Below are positions 24,763 through 33,398 of a DNA stretch of 40,754 nt, in pieces (positions within the stretch are counted from its first letter, which is position 1; each line of letters starts with the position of its first letter). The DNA comes from an uncultured Bacilli bacterium. Its GTDB lineage: Bacteria; Bacillota_I; Bacilli_A; RF39; UBA660. Under the pieces are notes generated by a model. The model saw only the letters and a program-made list of their open reading frames with translations, did not search any database and had not been told where the DNA came from. The position numbers and the translations under genes were made by a program. The stretch is from the NCBI GenBank assembly GCA_934086145.1, contig CAKOHV010000017.1:1-40754 (forward strand), in the 5' to 3' direction.

Positions 24763-25212
24763 ATGAATAAGGCAATAATAATCGGAAGATTAGTTAGAGA
24801 TCCAGAAATGCGTACTACAACTAGTGGTGTTAATTCAACTACTTTTACAGTAGCAGTATCAAGAAATTATACAAACCCAAACGGCGAAAGAGATACAGAT
24901 TTTCTTAATTGCGTTGCATGGCGTAAACAAGCTGAAAATATTGCTAAATATTGTAATAAGGGTTCACAAGTTGCTGTTGAAGGAAGAATTCAAACTAGAA
25001 GTTATGATGCACAAGATGGAACTAAGAGATATGTAACAGAAATAATTGCTGATAATGTAACTTTCCTTGGAACAAGAGGAGGAAACATTTCATCAACTGA
25101 TGCTGATTTTACAAATAATAATTCAAATATCGCAACTACGGACATCACAGAGGATCCTTTTAAAGATTTTGGTGATGAAGTGGCTTTAAGTGATGATGAT
25201 TTACCATTCTAA
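24763..25212 (+). CDS. ssb: Single-stranded DNA-binding protein
   Basis: SSB (149 residues) coats single-stranded DNA in replication, repair and recombination. The OB fold takes up residues 1 to about 105 (NKAIIIGRLVRDPEMR, DTDFLNCVAWRKQAENIAKY, VEGRIQTRSYDAQDG). A short disordered linker leads to the acidic tip DDDLPF, which binds partner proteins. It lies 5 bases after rpsF and 15 bases before rpsR, the classic order. ATG 24763 has a GAGGAG site upstream, overlapping the rpsF stop. Confidence 0.97.
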   Translation: MNKAIIIGRLVRDPEMRTTTSGVNSTTFTVAVSRNYTNPNGERDTDFLNCVAWRKQAENIAKYCNKGSQVAVEGRIQTRSYDAQDGTKRYVTEIIADNVTFLGTRGGNISSTDADFTNNNSNIATTDITEDPFKDFGDEVALSDDDLPF

Positions 25213-25227
25213 AAAGGAGGAATTGTA

Positions 25228-25446
25228 ATGGCAGAAGGCTTTTATCGTAAAAAGAAAAAAATATGCCAAATGTGTGCAGGCAAAAGTGTAGACTATAAAG
25301 ATGTTATGATCGTTTCTAAATACATAAATGAAAAAGGAAAAATAATGCCTCGTCGTATGACTGGTGCATGTGCAAAACATCAAAGACACATTGCTAAACA
25401 AATTAAATGGGCAAGATATATGGCTTTAATTCCATATGTTAAATAA
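25228..25446 (+). CDS. rpsR: 30S ribosomal protein S18
   Basis: S18 (72 residues) pairs with S6 on 16S rRNA. It shows the basic start YRKKKKICQMCAGK and DYKDVMIVSKYINEKGKIMP, then RRMTGACAKHQRHIAKQIKW, as expected. CQMC and ACAKH could form a zinc site, as in the C+ form of S18. AAAGGAGG precedes ATG 25228. It ends the operon, with a terminator downstream. Confidence 0.97.
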   Translation: MAEGFYRKKKKICQMCAGKSVDYKDVMIVSKYINEKGKIMPRRMTGACAKHQRHIAKQIKWARYMALIPYVK

Positions 25447-25476
25447 GATTTAATTACATAATTGAAATTTATTTAC

Positions 25477-25507
25477 AGAGCTATACGTAAGTATGAGCTC
25501 TTTTTTT
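25477..25507 (+). terminator. Terminator of rpsF-ssb-rpsR
   Basis: A stem GAGCTATAC/GTATGAGCTC (25478-25486 with 25491-25500) with one bulged G, followed by seven T. Confidence 0.75.
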
Positions 25508-25554
25508 GGCTAAATAACCAAGGAAGTATGAAAAGTCTCTTTCATCAATTGATT

Positions 25555-25597
25555 CACAAAAAAATGTAGGCCATGTTCTTTTTGAACGTCTACATTT
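25555..25597 (-). terminator. Terminator of murD-murC
   Basis: Read on the minus strand, an 8-bp stem AAATGTAG/CTACATTT (25590-25597 with 25562-25569) with an inner GTTC/GAAC helix is followed by a run of T. It lies about 30 bases beyond the murC stop. Confidence 0.7.
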
Positions 25598-25625
25598 CCT
25601 TTATGACTTTAACTTATATATTTTT

Positions 25626-26999
25626 TTACTTTACTAATAATGAGGCGATTTTTGTTACATTTCCGGCCCCTAAAGTTAATACTAAATCGCTATTTTTTAC
25701 GCGATCTTTTAAATAATTAACAACATCATTATGAGACTTTATATGAATAGCTTCTTTACCTAAGTTGTTAATTTCCTTTATTAAGTCCTCCTCCGTAATA
25801 TTAAAAGTATTTGTTTCTCTAGCTGCATAAGTATCAATAATTATAATATGATCAAAATTAACTAAAGCTTTAGCAAATTCTTTTAAATGGGCTTGAAGTC
25901 TACTATAAGTATGGGCCTCAAAAACGACCCATGATTCCTTATATTTCTTGTTTTTAATTCCATTTACCGTTGCCATAATTTCGGTAGGATGATGACCATA
26001 ATCATCAAATACCTTGGCTCCGTTAAACATTCCTTTATATTCTAAACGACGAGCTGCTCCATCAAAGGTTTGTAATGCTTTATTTACTGTAGTGGTATTT
26101 ATTCCATACGCATCACATAAAGCTAAACAACAAAGACTATTAAAAACATTATGAAGTCCAGCCACTTTTAAAGAAATAGTTCCTTTTACTGTTCCATTTT
26201 TTAAAGCAACATACGTTGGGAATCCATTTTCATCAAAGATAAGATCTTGATAAGTCCAATCAGCTTCAGGCGTTTTACCGACTGTAATAACTTTAGCATC
26301 AGTATGATTTCTTAATTCATAACATCTTTCGTCATCTCTATTTATAATTAAGAAACCATCACTAGGTAATTTGGCAACATATTTCTCAAAACTATGTTGA
26401 ATATTATCGATATTTTTAAAATAATCTAAATGGTCATCGTCAATATTTAAAACAATAGCACTTTTTTGGTAAAAATTTAAATAACTTTCACAATATTCAC
26501 AGGCTTCAATAATAAAATATTCACTGTTACCGACTTTGTAATTTCCATTTATTCTTTTTAAATATGCTCCCACTTGAATAGAAGGATCATATCCTGCTTC
26601 TAAAAAAGCACTGGCTACCATACTTGTTGTACTAGTTTTTCCATGAGTTCCTGCAATTCCTATGGTATTTTTAAATAATTTAGTGATTTGTCCTAAAAAG
26701 AAGCCTCTTTCAACTGTTGGTATGTTTAATTCACGAGCCTTTACTAGCTCGGGATTATCCTGTTTTACGGCGGCTGTATAAACAACTAAATCTATATTAC
26801 TTGTGATATTTTCTTCTTTTTGACCTATATTAACATGAATACCATTTGCTTCTAACCAATCCGTTTGATTCGACTTGGTGCTATCGCTTCCACTAACTTC
26901 ATAATGCCAATTTTTAAGTATTTCAGCAATTCCACTCATGCTGATACCACCGATGCCAACCATATAAATATGTTTATAATCTTTTAAATTAAAGTTCAT
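25626..26999 (-). CDS. murC: UDP-N-acetylmuramate--L-alanine ligase
   Basis: MurC adds the first residue, L-Ala, to UDP-MurNAc in peptidoglycan synthesis in the cytoplasm. The N-terminal UDP-binding motif is MVGIGGISMSGIA (13-25), and the ATP loop is GIAGTHGKTST (114-124). DDYGHHPTEI, found in the C-terminal part, is a MurC hallmark. It is 457 residues long. The ribosome binding site AGAGGGGGA stands about 8 bases before the ATG. It overlaps murD by 11 bases; the pair is transcribed against all neighbours and separates rpsR from rplI. Confidence 0.95.
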   Translation of the reverse strand: MNFNLKDYKHIYMVGIGGISMSGIAEILKNWHYEVSGSDSTKSNQTDWLEANGIHVNIGQKEENITSNIDLVVYTAAVKQDNPELVKARELNIPTVERGFFLGQITKLFKNTIGIAGTHGKTSTTSMVASAFLEAGYDPSIQVGAYLKRINGNYKVGNSEYFIIEACEYCESYLNFYQKSAIVLNIDDDHLDYFKNIDNIQHSFEKYVAKLPSDGFLIINRDDERCYELRNHTDAKVITVGKTPEADWTYQDLIFDENGFPTYVALKNGTVKGTISLKVAGLHNVFNSLCCLALCDAYGINTTTVNKALQTFDGAARRLEYKGMFNGAKVFDDYGHHPTEIMATVNGIKNKKYKESWVVFEAHTYSRLQAHLKEFAKALVNFDHIIIIDTYAARETNTFNITEEDLIKEINNLGKEAIHIKSHNDVVNYLKDRVKNSDLVLTLGAGNVTKIASLLVK

Positions 27000-28335
27000 T
27001 ATGTTCCCCCTCTAATTTTTTTACAATTTCTTTAAATTCGTCACCACGATCTTCAAATCGCGCATATTGATCCCATGAAGCACAAGCTGGACTTAATAAA
27101 ATAATGTTTCCCTTTGTTGCCTTTTCATAACATGAATTTGTTGCTTGTTTTAACGTTTCAAATACGCCACAATCAATCCCAATTTTATCACAATATTCTT
27201 TTATTCTTGCTTTTGTTTGCCCATAGCAAGCAACATATGTAACGTTTTTCATATCTGGAGTTAAACTTTCAAAAGAATGATTACGTTCTAATCCTCCCAT
27301 GATTAACAAAGTAGGTTGACTGAATGATTTAAGGGCTATTTTTGTTGCTTCACAATTAGTTGATTTACTATCGTTATAATATGCAGTTCCATCTATTGTT
27401 GTCACATATTCAATCCTATGTTCAACACCTTTAAAAGTTTTAAGAACTTTACATATAGCTTCATTGCTAACATTATAAATTTTAACGGCAATAATTGCTG
27501 CCATAATATTTTCGTAATTATGCATTCCTTTTATTTTAATGTCTTTGCAATCGATAATTTTTTCATCATCATAATAAATAGCGTTATCTTTTAAGTAAGC
27601 TTTTTCTTTTTTCTTTGTTGAAAAATAAAATATTTTGCTGTGGATATCTTTTGTATTATCAACAGCTTCTTCGTTATCGAAGTTAATTATTGCATAATCT
27701 TTTTCTGTTTGATTATTAAAAATTTTTCTTTTTGTCGCAACGTATCTCTCATGTGAATCATGGAAATCTGTATGAGCATCGTAAATGTTTGTCAAAACAC
27801 TAACGTTAGTTTTAAAGTTGTACATATCACATAATTGATGATCGGAAATTTCTAATACTAAGTAATCACCAGGTTTGATATCAAGAGCATAGTGTGATAG
27901 TGGTGTACCAATATTTCCACCTAAATAAACATTATTGAATTCTTCTTTTAACATGTTATAAATTAAAGTAACTGTTGTAGTTTTACCATTTGATCCTGTT
28001 ACACCAATAATATTAACATCTTTATTCATATAAGAATAAGCTAATTCTACTTCGTTTATAACTGGTATATTTAAGTTGTGTGCCTTTACAACTGTTGGAT
28101 GGGTATACTTAATGCCTGGATTTTTAATAACAAGATCATAAGATTCATCAAGTAAAATGGTTGGATCATTCGAAATAACATACTTAACACCTAAATCTGT
28201 TAATTCCTTAACTTGTTCTTCGTTTTGTTCCTTAATATCTGTAATCAACACTGTGTTGTTTTTGGCCACTAGTTTGGCTGCTTCATAACCGCTTTTGGCC
28301 ATTCCTAAAATAAATATTTTTTTCTTTTCTAGCAT
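26989..28335 (-). CDS. murD: UDP-N-acetylmuramoylalanine--D-glutamate ligase
   Basis: MurD adds D-Glu to UDP-MurNAc-L-Ala. The N-terminus IFILGMAKSGYEAAK binds UDP; the ATP loop is GVTGSNGKTTT (111-121, K118). Further marks are LEISDHQL, VEHRIEYV, YNDSKSTN and the C-terminal LLSPACASWDQY segment (usual form LLSPACASFDMF). The length of 448 residues is normal. Start ATG has GAAGGTGA upstream. It is first in the two-gene murD-murC unit; the rest of the division and wall cluster is not adjacent. Confidence 0.95.
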   Translation of the reverse strand: MLEKKKIFILGMAKSGYEAAKLVAKNNTVLITDIKEQNEEQVKELTDLGVKYVISNDPTILLDESYDLVIKNPGIKYTHPTVVKAHNLNIPVINEVELAYSYMNKDVNIIGVTGSNGKTTTVTLIYNMLKEEFNNVYLGGNIGTPLSHYALDIKPGDYLVLEISDHQLCDMYNFKTNVSVLTNIYDAHTDFHDSHERYVATKRKIFNNQTEKDYAIINFDNEEAVDNTKDIHSKIFYFSTKKKEKAYLKDNAIYYDDEKIIDCKDIKIKGMHNYENIMAAIIAVKIYNVSNEAICKVLKTFKGVEHRIEYVTTIDGTAYYNDSKSTNCEATKIALKSFSQPTLLIMGGLERNHSFESLTPDMKNVTYVACYGQTKARIKEYCDKIGIDCGVFETLKQATNSCYEKATKGNIILLSPACASWDQYARFEDRGDEFKEIVKKLEGEHNEL

Positions 28336-28353
28336 AAAATCACCTTCATTTAG

Positions 28354-28359
28354 ATTATA
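28354..28359 (-). promoter_or_regulatory. -10 box of murD-murC
   Basis: TATAAT on the minus strand, preceded by GA, about 19 bases upstream of the murD start. No good -35 box. It lies in the 205-base divergent region shared with rplI. Confidence 0.5.
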
Positions 28360-28500
28360 TCATAAAGAATCACAAAAAAATGTTATTATTACGTCAATAA
28401 GTAAAGCAATATACACAATTGTTATCTTTTATTATCAATGCTAATTTTTAATTTTCTGAGTGCATTTAGATATAGACTTTTTAAATTTGCTAATAAATGT

Positions 28501-28506
28501 TATAAT
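28501..28506 (+). promoter_or_regulatory. -10 box of rplI-dnaB unit
   Basis: TATAAT, with only a weak T-rich -35 region. AAAAGGAGTGG follows, then ATG 28541. Confidence 0.5.
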
Positions 28507-28540
28507 TAAGTACAGACGTTCATTAAAAGGAGTGGTTTAA

Positions 28541-28981
28541 ATGAAAGTTATATTACTTCAAGATGTAAAAAAACAAGGAAAAAAAGATCAAATAATAAAT
28601 GTTAGTGATGGTTATGCACGTAATTTTTTAATAAAAAACGGCTTAGCTGTCGCTGTTACTGAAACTAGTAAAAATCGCCTAGATAAAGAAATAGCTGAAA
28701 AAAATAAACAAGAACATGCTAATTTTGAAAATTGTCAAAAAATAGCAGAGCAATTAAAAAAGATTGAGGTTATTATTAAAGTAAAAACAGGAGAACAGGA
28801 TAAAGTTTTTGGAACAGTTTCTTCAAAACAAATATGTGAAGAACTAAAGAAAAAAGGAATCGAAATTGACAAAAAGAAAATAAATATTACAAGTCCTTTA
28901 GATGCATTAGGAACTTATAATGTTAAAGTTAATCTTCATAAAAAAGTAGAGGGCGAAATCAAAGTAACCTTAAAAAAGTAG
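28541..28981 (+). CDS. rplI: 50S ribosomal protein L9
   Basis: L9 (146 residues) binds 23S rRNA and spans neighbouring ribosomes. The N-terminal domain MKVILLQDVKKQGKKDQI and DGYARNFLIKNGLA is unmistakable. A charged linking helix (about 40-75) leads to the C-terminal domain with TGEQDKVFGTVSSKQICEEL. First gene of rplI-dnaB-M23-yycJ-rlmH; dnaB follows directly. Confidence 0.97.
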   Translation: MKVILLQDVKKQGKKDQIINVSDGYARNFLIKNGLAVAVTETSKNRLDKEIAEKNKQEHANFENCQKIAEQLKKIEVIIKVKTGEQDKVFGTVSSKQICEELKKKGIEIDKKKINITSPLDALGTYNVKVNLHKKVEGEIKVTLKK

Positions 28982-28990
28982 GTGACACAA

Positions 28991-30349
28991 ATGCCGGTTA
29001 GAAAAGTACCACAAAATATTGAAGCCGAAATGAGTGTTTTAGGAGTTGCATTCCTAAACAAAAATGCCCTTACCAAGATATGTGAAGAATTATATCCTGA
29101 TATGTTTTATAGTGAAGCAAATCGTAAGTTATTTGAAGCTATAAAAAGTTGTTATGATGAAAAAATTCCTGTCGATGTTACAACTGTAAAGGAAGAACTT
29201 GATAAAAAGAAAAATTTAAATTCTATAGGTGGAATGGAGTATATTGGTGAGGTTATCGATTCTGTTGCAACCGCTGCTAACCTTGATTATTACATAAAGA
29301 TAGTTAAGGATAAGGCTTTACTAAGAAACTTAATTGATACAGCTACCAACATTGTTACTAATGCCTATGAAGACGATGAAGATGTTACAACGCTTTTAGA
29401 CGATGCTGAACGAAAAATTTTAAATGTTGTTAAAGAAAGACAAACGAGTGACTTTATTCATATTAAAGATGCAATAGCTAGAGCTCAAGAACAATTGGAA
29501 CTTCTTTCTCAAAATAAATCAGATATAACTGGTCTTCCTACGGGCTTTTATGATTTAGATAAAGCCACGGCAGGCTTACATGCTGGTGAAATGATTATAA
29601 TTGCTGCTCGTCCCGGTATGGGAAAAACAGCTTTCGCCTTAAATATTGCCACCAATGCCGCTCAAAATACCAAAAAGGCTATTGCTATATTCAACCTCGA
29701 AATGCCTGCCGAACAATTAGTTAATAGAATGCGTTCTGCCGTTGGTCAAGTTGATACTTATAAAATTCAAACAGGTCAATTACAACATGAAGATTGGAAA
29801 CGAATCAATGAAGCAAATAGCCAACTCGCTGACACCAATATTCAAATCGTTGATGATGCTGGTATAACTGCTTCAGAAATTAAAGCTAAATGTCGTAATT
29901 TAGCCAACAAAGAAGAAGGTTTAGGCCTTGTTATAATCGATTATTTACAGCTTGTTACAAGCGGTGGTAAAAGACCCGAGTCTCGTCAACAAGAAGTATC
30001 AGATATTTCCCGTGCTTTTAAAACGATGGCCATGGAATTAAAGGTCCCTGTTATCGCCTTAGCACAATTATCACGTAGTGCCGAAAAAAGAGAAAACAAC
30101 CAACCTATGTTAGCTGACTTGCGTGAATCAGGTTCAATAGAGCAAGATGCCGATATGGTTTTATTTATTAATAGAAATGACTACTATAAGGCTAAAGAAC
30201 AACTAGACCAACAGAAAAACGTTGTTGCCGACATTATAATTGCTAAGCATCGTAAAGGCTCAACAGGGAAATTCCAACTTCTTTTTGAATTAAACATGAG
30301 TAATTTTAGAAATTACTTAGCAACAGATAAGGAAGAAGAAAATGAATAA
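28991..30349 (+). CDS. dnaB: Replicative DNA helicase DnaB
   Basis: The hexameric replication-fork helicase (called DnaC in Bacillus subtilis). The N-terminal domain (VPQNIEAEMSVLGVAFL to about 130) is followed by a linker and a RecA-like motor with Walker A AARPGMGKTAFA, IFNLEMPAEQL, Walker B LVIIDYLQL and the arginine-finger segment AKHRKGSTGKFQL. It is 452 residues from ATG 28991, which has AGGTG 6 bases upstream; GTG 28982 in the rplI stop region is less likely. It overlaps the next gene by 8 bases. Confidence 0.95.
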   Translation: MPVRKVPQNIEAEMSVLGVAFLNKNALTKICEELYPDMFYSEANRKLFEAIKSCYDEKIPVDVTTVKEELDKKKNLNSIGGMEYIGEVIDSVATAANLDYYIKIVKDKALLRNLIDTATNIVTNAYEDDEDVTTLLDDAERKILNVVKERQTSDFIHIKDAIARAQEQLELLSQNKSDITGLPTGFYDLDKATAGLHAGEMIIIAARPGMGKTAFALNIATNAAQNTKKAIAIFNLEMPAEQLVNRMRSAVGQVDTYKIQTGQLQHEDWKRINEANSQLADTNIQIVDDAGITASEIKAKCRNLANKEEGLGLVIIDYLQLVTSGGKRPESRQQEVSDISRAFKTMAMELKVPVIALAQLSRSAEKRENNQPMLADLRESGSIEQDADMVLFINRNDYYKAKEQLDQQKNVVADIIIAKHRKGSTGKFQLLFELNMSNFRNYLATDKEEENE

Positions 30350-31847
30350 AAATAAAAAAGGAATAACTATTTGTTCAATTTTTACTATTTTGCTGTCCAT
30401 TCTTTTGGCAAAAAGTTTTTTTCACTTAGAAAGCTATGATAAACCAATGAGTATTTACCAAGTATATTTGGATGGCGAAAAGTTGGGTTCGATAGATTCC
30501 AAAGATGAACTATATACATTGATTAATAAAGAACAAAGTGAAATTAAAAATGAATATAACGTTGATCAAGTTTATCCGCCTAAAGGATTCCAAATAGTAA
30601 AATATAATACTTACAATAACACATCATCAAGTGTGGACAAAATATATAATTTAATAAAAGATGAAAAAGAATTTACGGTCAAAGGGTATACTATTACTAT
30701 AAAAAGTGAAGAGGAAAATGTTGAACCAGTATATATTTATGTTTTAGATAAAAATGTCTTTGAACAGGCTATGCAAGAATATGTAAAAACCTTCATTGGT
30801 GCTGAAAGGTATAAACAATATAAAGAAAATTCCCAACCTGAAATAGTTGATACTGGCTATACCATTGAAAATATGTATTTCAAAGAAGCTGTTAGTATAA
30901 AAGAATCATTAATTAGCGTCGATGAAAAAATTTATACTAATGTTGATGAGTTAACTAAATTCTTGTTATTTGGAGAAAATAATGAAAGAAAAGATTATGT
31001 AGTAGTTCAAGGAGATACCATTGAAAAAATAGCCGAAGAAAATAAATTAAATACTAGTGAATTAATTATTGCTAACTCTGACTTAAGGTCTGAAAACACT
31101 CTTCTAGCTATTGGTCAAACCTTAAACGTTGCCTTAATCAATCCGTTAATATCATTAGTATATGAAGAATATGTTGTAGAAGATACTGAAAAAGTTTATA
31201 CGACTTTATATGAAGACGATAGTAGCAAATATACGGATTATAAACAAGTAAAACAAGAAGGAATAAAAGGAATCGAACGTATTACTTCCAGGGTTCAATT
31301 TATTAATGGTGAGCAAAACCAAGGAGCTAAAATTATTGGTACTCCTGAAGTTATAAGACCAGTTCAAAATGAAATCATTGTTAGAGGAACTAAAAAGCAT
31401 GTTACAGTTACTGGAGAAATTACTGGTGCACCAATTGAAACTGGTACAACATGGGGTTGGCCAACCAACTCACCATATATTTTGACATCACCATATGGAT
31501 ATCGTTGGGGAGCGTTACATGATGGAATAGATATTTCCGGAACAGGTTTTGGTTCACCAATCTATGCCTCTCTTGATGGCGTAGTAATTAGTTCTCAATA
31601 TGGTGGACTAGTTGGTAGTTCCGCTGGATATAATATAGTAATTCAACATAGTAATGGATATTATACTGTTTATGCTCACTGTTCAAGTCTATATGCTAAA
31701 GTTGGCCAATATGTAAAACGTGGTGAAAAAATAGCTGCTATGGGTAAAAGTGGTACAGCTACCGGAACTCACTTACACTTTGGGGTCTTCGTTGGTAAAC
31801 CTTACAATGGTGGTCATTCAATAAATCCATTGAGGTTATGGGGTTAA
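30342..31847 (+). CDS. Membrane-anchored LysM-G5-M23 peptidoglycan peptidase
   Basis: A 501-residue exported cell-wall hydrolase or hydrolase regulator. An N-terminal hydrophobic segment (8-24) should anchor it. A region of unknown fold (30-210) is followed by a LysM peptidoglycan-binding module (about 219-263, YVVVQGDTIEKIAEENKL), a G5-like domain (about 270-350) and an M23 metallopeptidase domain. The zinc ligands are intact: H393 and D397 (HDGID), and H477 with H479 (HLHFG). The M23 start SPYGYRWG and TVYAHCSSL are typical. It would cut peptide cross-bridges in the wall. It overlaps dnaB by 8 bases and yycJ by one, so it is part of that operon. Confidence 0.9.
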   Translation: MNKNKKGITICSIFTILLSILLAKSFFHLESYDKPMSIYQVYLDGEKLGSIDSKDELYTLINKEQSEIKNEYNVDQVYPPKGFQIVKYNTYNNTSSSVDKIYNLIKDEKEFTVKGYTITIKSEEENVEPVYIYVLDKNVFEQAMQEYVKTFIGAERYKQYKENSQPEIVDTGYTIENMYFKEAVSIKESLISVDEKIYTNVDELTKFLLFGENNERKDYVVVQGDTIEKIAEENKLNTSELIIANSDLRSENTLLAIGQTLNVALINPLISLVYEEYVVEDTEKVYTTLYEDDSSKYTDYKQVKQEGIKGIERITSRVQFINGEQNQGAKIIGTPEVIRPVQNEIIVRGTKKHVTVTGEITGAPIETGTTWGWPTNSPYILTSPYGYRWGALHDGIDISGTGFGSPIYASLDGVVISSQYGGLVGSSAGYNIVIQHSNGYYTVYAHCSSLYAKVGQYVKRGEKIAAMGKSGTATGTHLHFGVFVGKPYNGGHSINPLRLWG

Positions 31848-32611
31848 TGAAAACGTGTGTTTTAGCTAGTGGCTCAGAAGGAAATGTAACTTATGTACAA
31901 ACAGCCAATCATAACATATTGTTAGACATTGGAACAACTGTAAAATACATTAAGGAAAAGCTTTCTGAGCTTTCTGTTGCCATCGAAGATATTGACTACG
32001 TATTAATTACTCACGTTCATGATGACCACATTAAAGCCTTAAAAAACTTTATAAAAAAATATAATCCAACTATTTGTGTTAGTCCTCAAATGTTTTCAGA
32101 ATTGGAAATTTTAAAAGATTATGAAAAAGTTCTGTTGTATGGAGATGAGATTAAACTCGATGATGTTGATATTAATATAATTAAAACTTCTCATGATACA
32201 TCTGATGCTAGAAGCTTTATTTTAACTAGTAATAATCGCTCATTGGTTTACTTAACGGATACTGGTTACATCAATCAAAAATATTTTCCTTTATTGACTA
32301 ATAGAAATGTCTATTTATTTGAAAGTAATCATGATATAGAAATGCTTCTTAATGGGCCATATCCAAAATGGCTAAAAGATCGTGTGATGGGTCCTTATGG
32401 GCACCTTTCTAATAAGGATAGTTCAATTTACTTGGCTAAATTAATTGGTCAAGATACAAAAAAAATAGTTCTTCTTCACTTGAGTCATAAAAACAATACC
32501 CCAGAAAAAGCTTTGAGTACCATTTACGATACATTTGCGGAGTATGAGGTAAATCTTCAGGCTATTTGCTGCGCTGAACAAAAAAATAAAAGTGAGATGA
32601 TAGATGTATGA
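31847..32611 (+). CDS. walJ: YycJ/WalJ metallo-beta-lactamase-fold hydrolase
   Basis: A 254-residue MBL-fold protein of the YycJ/WalJ group, encoded near walRK in many Bacilli and linked to cell-wall and DNA-repair phenotypes; its substrate may be nucleic acid. The metal motif is THVHDDHIKAL; VLASGSEGNVTYVQ starts the family signature. A later ligand may be in TDTGYIN and the final His in LLHLSHKNN. I take ATG 31847, which overlaps the stop of the previous gene (TAATG), with GAGG 11 bases upstream; ATG 31838 is too close to it. The two-component system itself is not in this window. It overlaps rlmH by 4 bases. Confidence 0.88.
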   Translation: MKTCVLASGSEGNVTYVQTANHNILLDIGTTVKYIKEKLSELSVAIEDIDYVLITHVHDDHIKALKNFIKKYNPTICVSPQMFSELEILKDYEKVLLYGDEIKLDDVDINIIKTSHDTSDARSFILTSNNRSLVYLTDTGYINQKYFPLLTNRNVYLFESNHDIEMLLNGPYPKWLKDRVMGPYGHLSNKDSSIYLAKLIGQDTKKIVLLHLSHKNNTPEKALSTIYDTFAEYEVNLQAICCAEQKNKSEMIDV

Positions 32612-33045
32612 TAAAAATAATTTGTTTAGGTAAAATAAAAGAAAATTACTTAAATGATTTGATAAAAGACTATGAAAAAAGAATTACAAAATATCATAAA
32701 ATCGAAATTATTGAATTAAAGGATGAAAACAATCTTGAAAAAGAAAAAAACAACATCTTAAAATATATCAATTCTCAAGATTATGTCATAGCCCTAGATA
32801 TTGGTGGTGAAAATCTTACCTCACCAGAACTTGCTAGTAAAATAGATAAAACATTTTTAACTAACGGAACAATAACTTTTATAATTGGAAGTAGTGAAGG
32901 TTTGCATGATGAGATAAAACAGCGTGCAGATTATCGTTTATCTTTTTCTAGATTGACTTTTCCGCATGGCTTATTCCGTGGAATTTTACTTGAACAAATA
33001 TATCGTTCCTTTAAAATTATTAACAATGAAACATACCATAAATAA
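32608..33045 (+). CDS. rlmH: 23S rRNA (pseudouridine-1915-N3)-methyltransferase
   Basis: RlmH methylates pseudouridine 1915 in helix 69 of 23S rRNA, using SAM in a trefoil-knot SPOUT fold. The 145 residues include the knot segments DYVIALDIGGENLTSPELAS and FIIGSSEGLHDEI, and the terminal FRGILLEQIYRSFKI and YHK. The length is slightly short but the family's end is intact. It overlaps yycJ by 4 bases (ATGA). Last gene of the unit, with its terminator starting within the stop codon. Confidence 0.95.
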   Translation: MIKIICLGKIKENYLNDLIKDYEKRITKYHKIEIIELKDENNLEKEKNNILKYINSQDYVIALDIGGENLTSPELASKIDKTFLTNGTITFIIGSSEGLHDEIKQRADYRLSFSRLTFPHGLFRGILLEQIYRSFKIINNETYHK

Positions 33046-33075
33046 TGTTAAAGCTATTTAACGTTATTTTTTTCG
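33042..33075 (+). terminator. Terminator of rplI-rlmH unit
   Basis: An 11-bp stem with one G-U pair (33042-33052 with 33057-33067), a 4-base loop and a T-run. It includes the rlmH stop codon. Confidence 0.75.
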
Positions 33076-33398
33076 TTTTGCATCGTCATTTTATTAACAA
33101 CTCAAACAAAATATGTTAAATTTATTAAAGGAAGTAGAACTAATTATTTGTAACATAAATTATTACAAAAAATTACAATATTTATTGTATATTTTATCAA
33201 AACTCTAACTTGCATGTTTTCATACAGTATACAAAGAAAAATATTTATCAGAAATAAGTTAATGAAGTCTACTTTCATATCATGAAGCTGTATAATGAAA
33301 AAAGTCTTTATACCATAAACATAAAGTTATATAAAATATAAGTAGAAAGGAATCTAATTTAGATTATTTAAGAACATAATTAGATTATAAGTGATAAT
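33076..33398. other. AT-rich gap with an inverted repeat before ung
   Basis: No gene is visible. It holds small AT hairpins (GTAA/TTAC near 33150; TACAATA/TATTGTA near 33173-33189), a purine-rich AGAAAGGA like a ribosome binding site near 33343-33350, and the inverted repeat AATCTAATT/AATTAGATT (33351-33359 and 33378-33386). A regulatory role of the last for ung is possible but not shown. Confidence 0.45.
33351..33386. repeat. Inverted repeat upstream of ung
   Basis: Perfect 9-bp arms AATCTAATT and AATTAGATT, 18 bases apart, centred about 30 bases before the ung start. A ribosome-binding-site-like AAAGGA directly precedes the left arm. Confidence 0.5.

Noticed and set aside
25525..25545. ATGAAA/TTTCAT hairpin between the two convergent terminators after rpsR
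   Set aside because: The stem is six AT-rich pairs without a T-run. It adds nothing to the two good terminators beside it.
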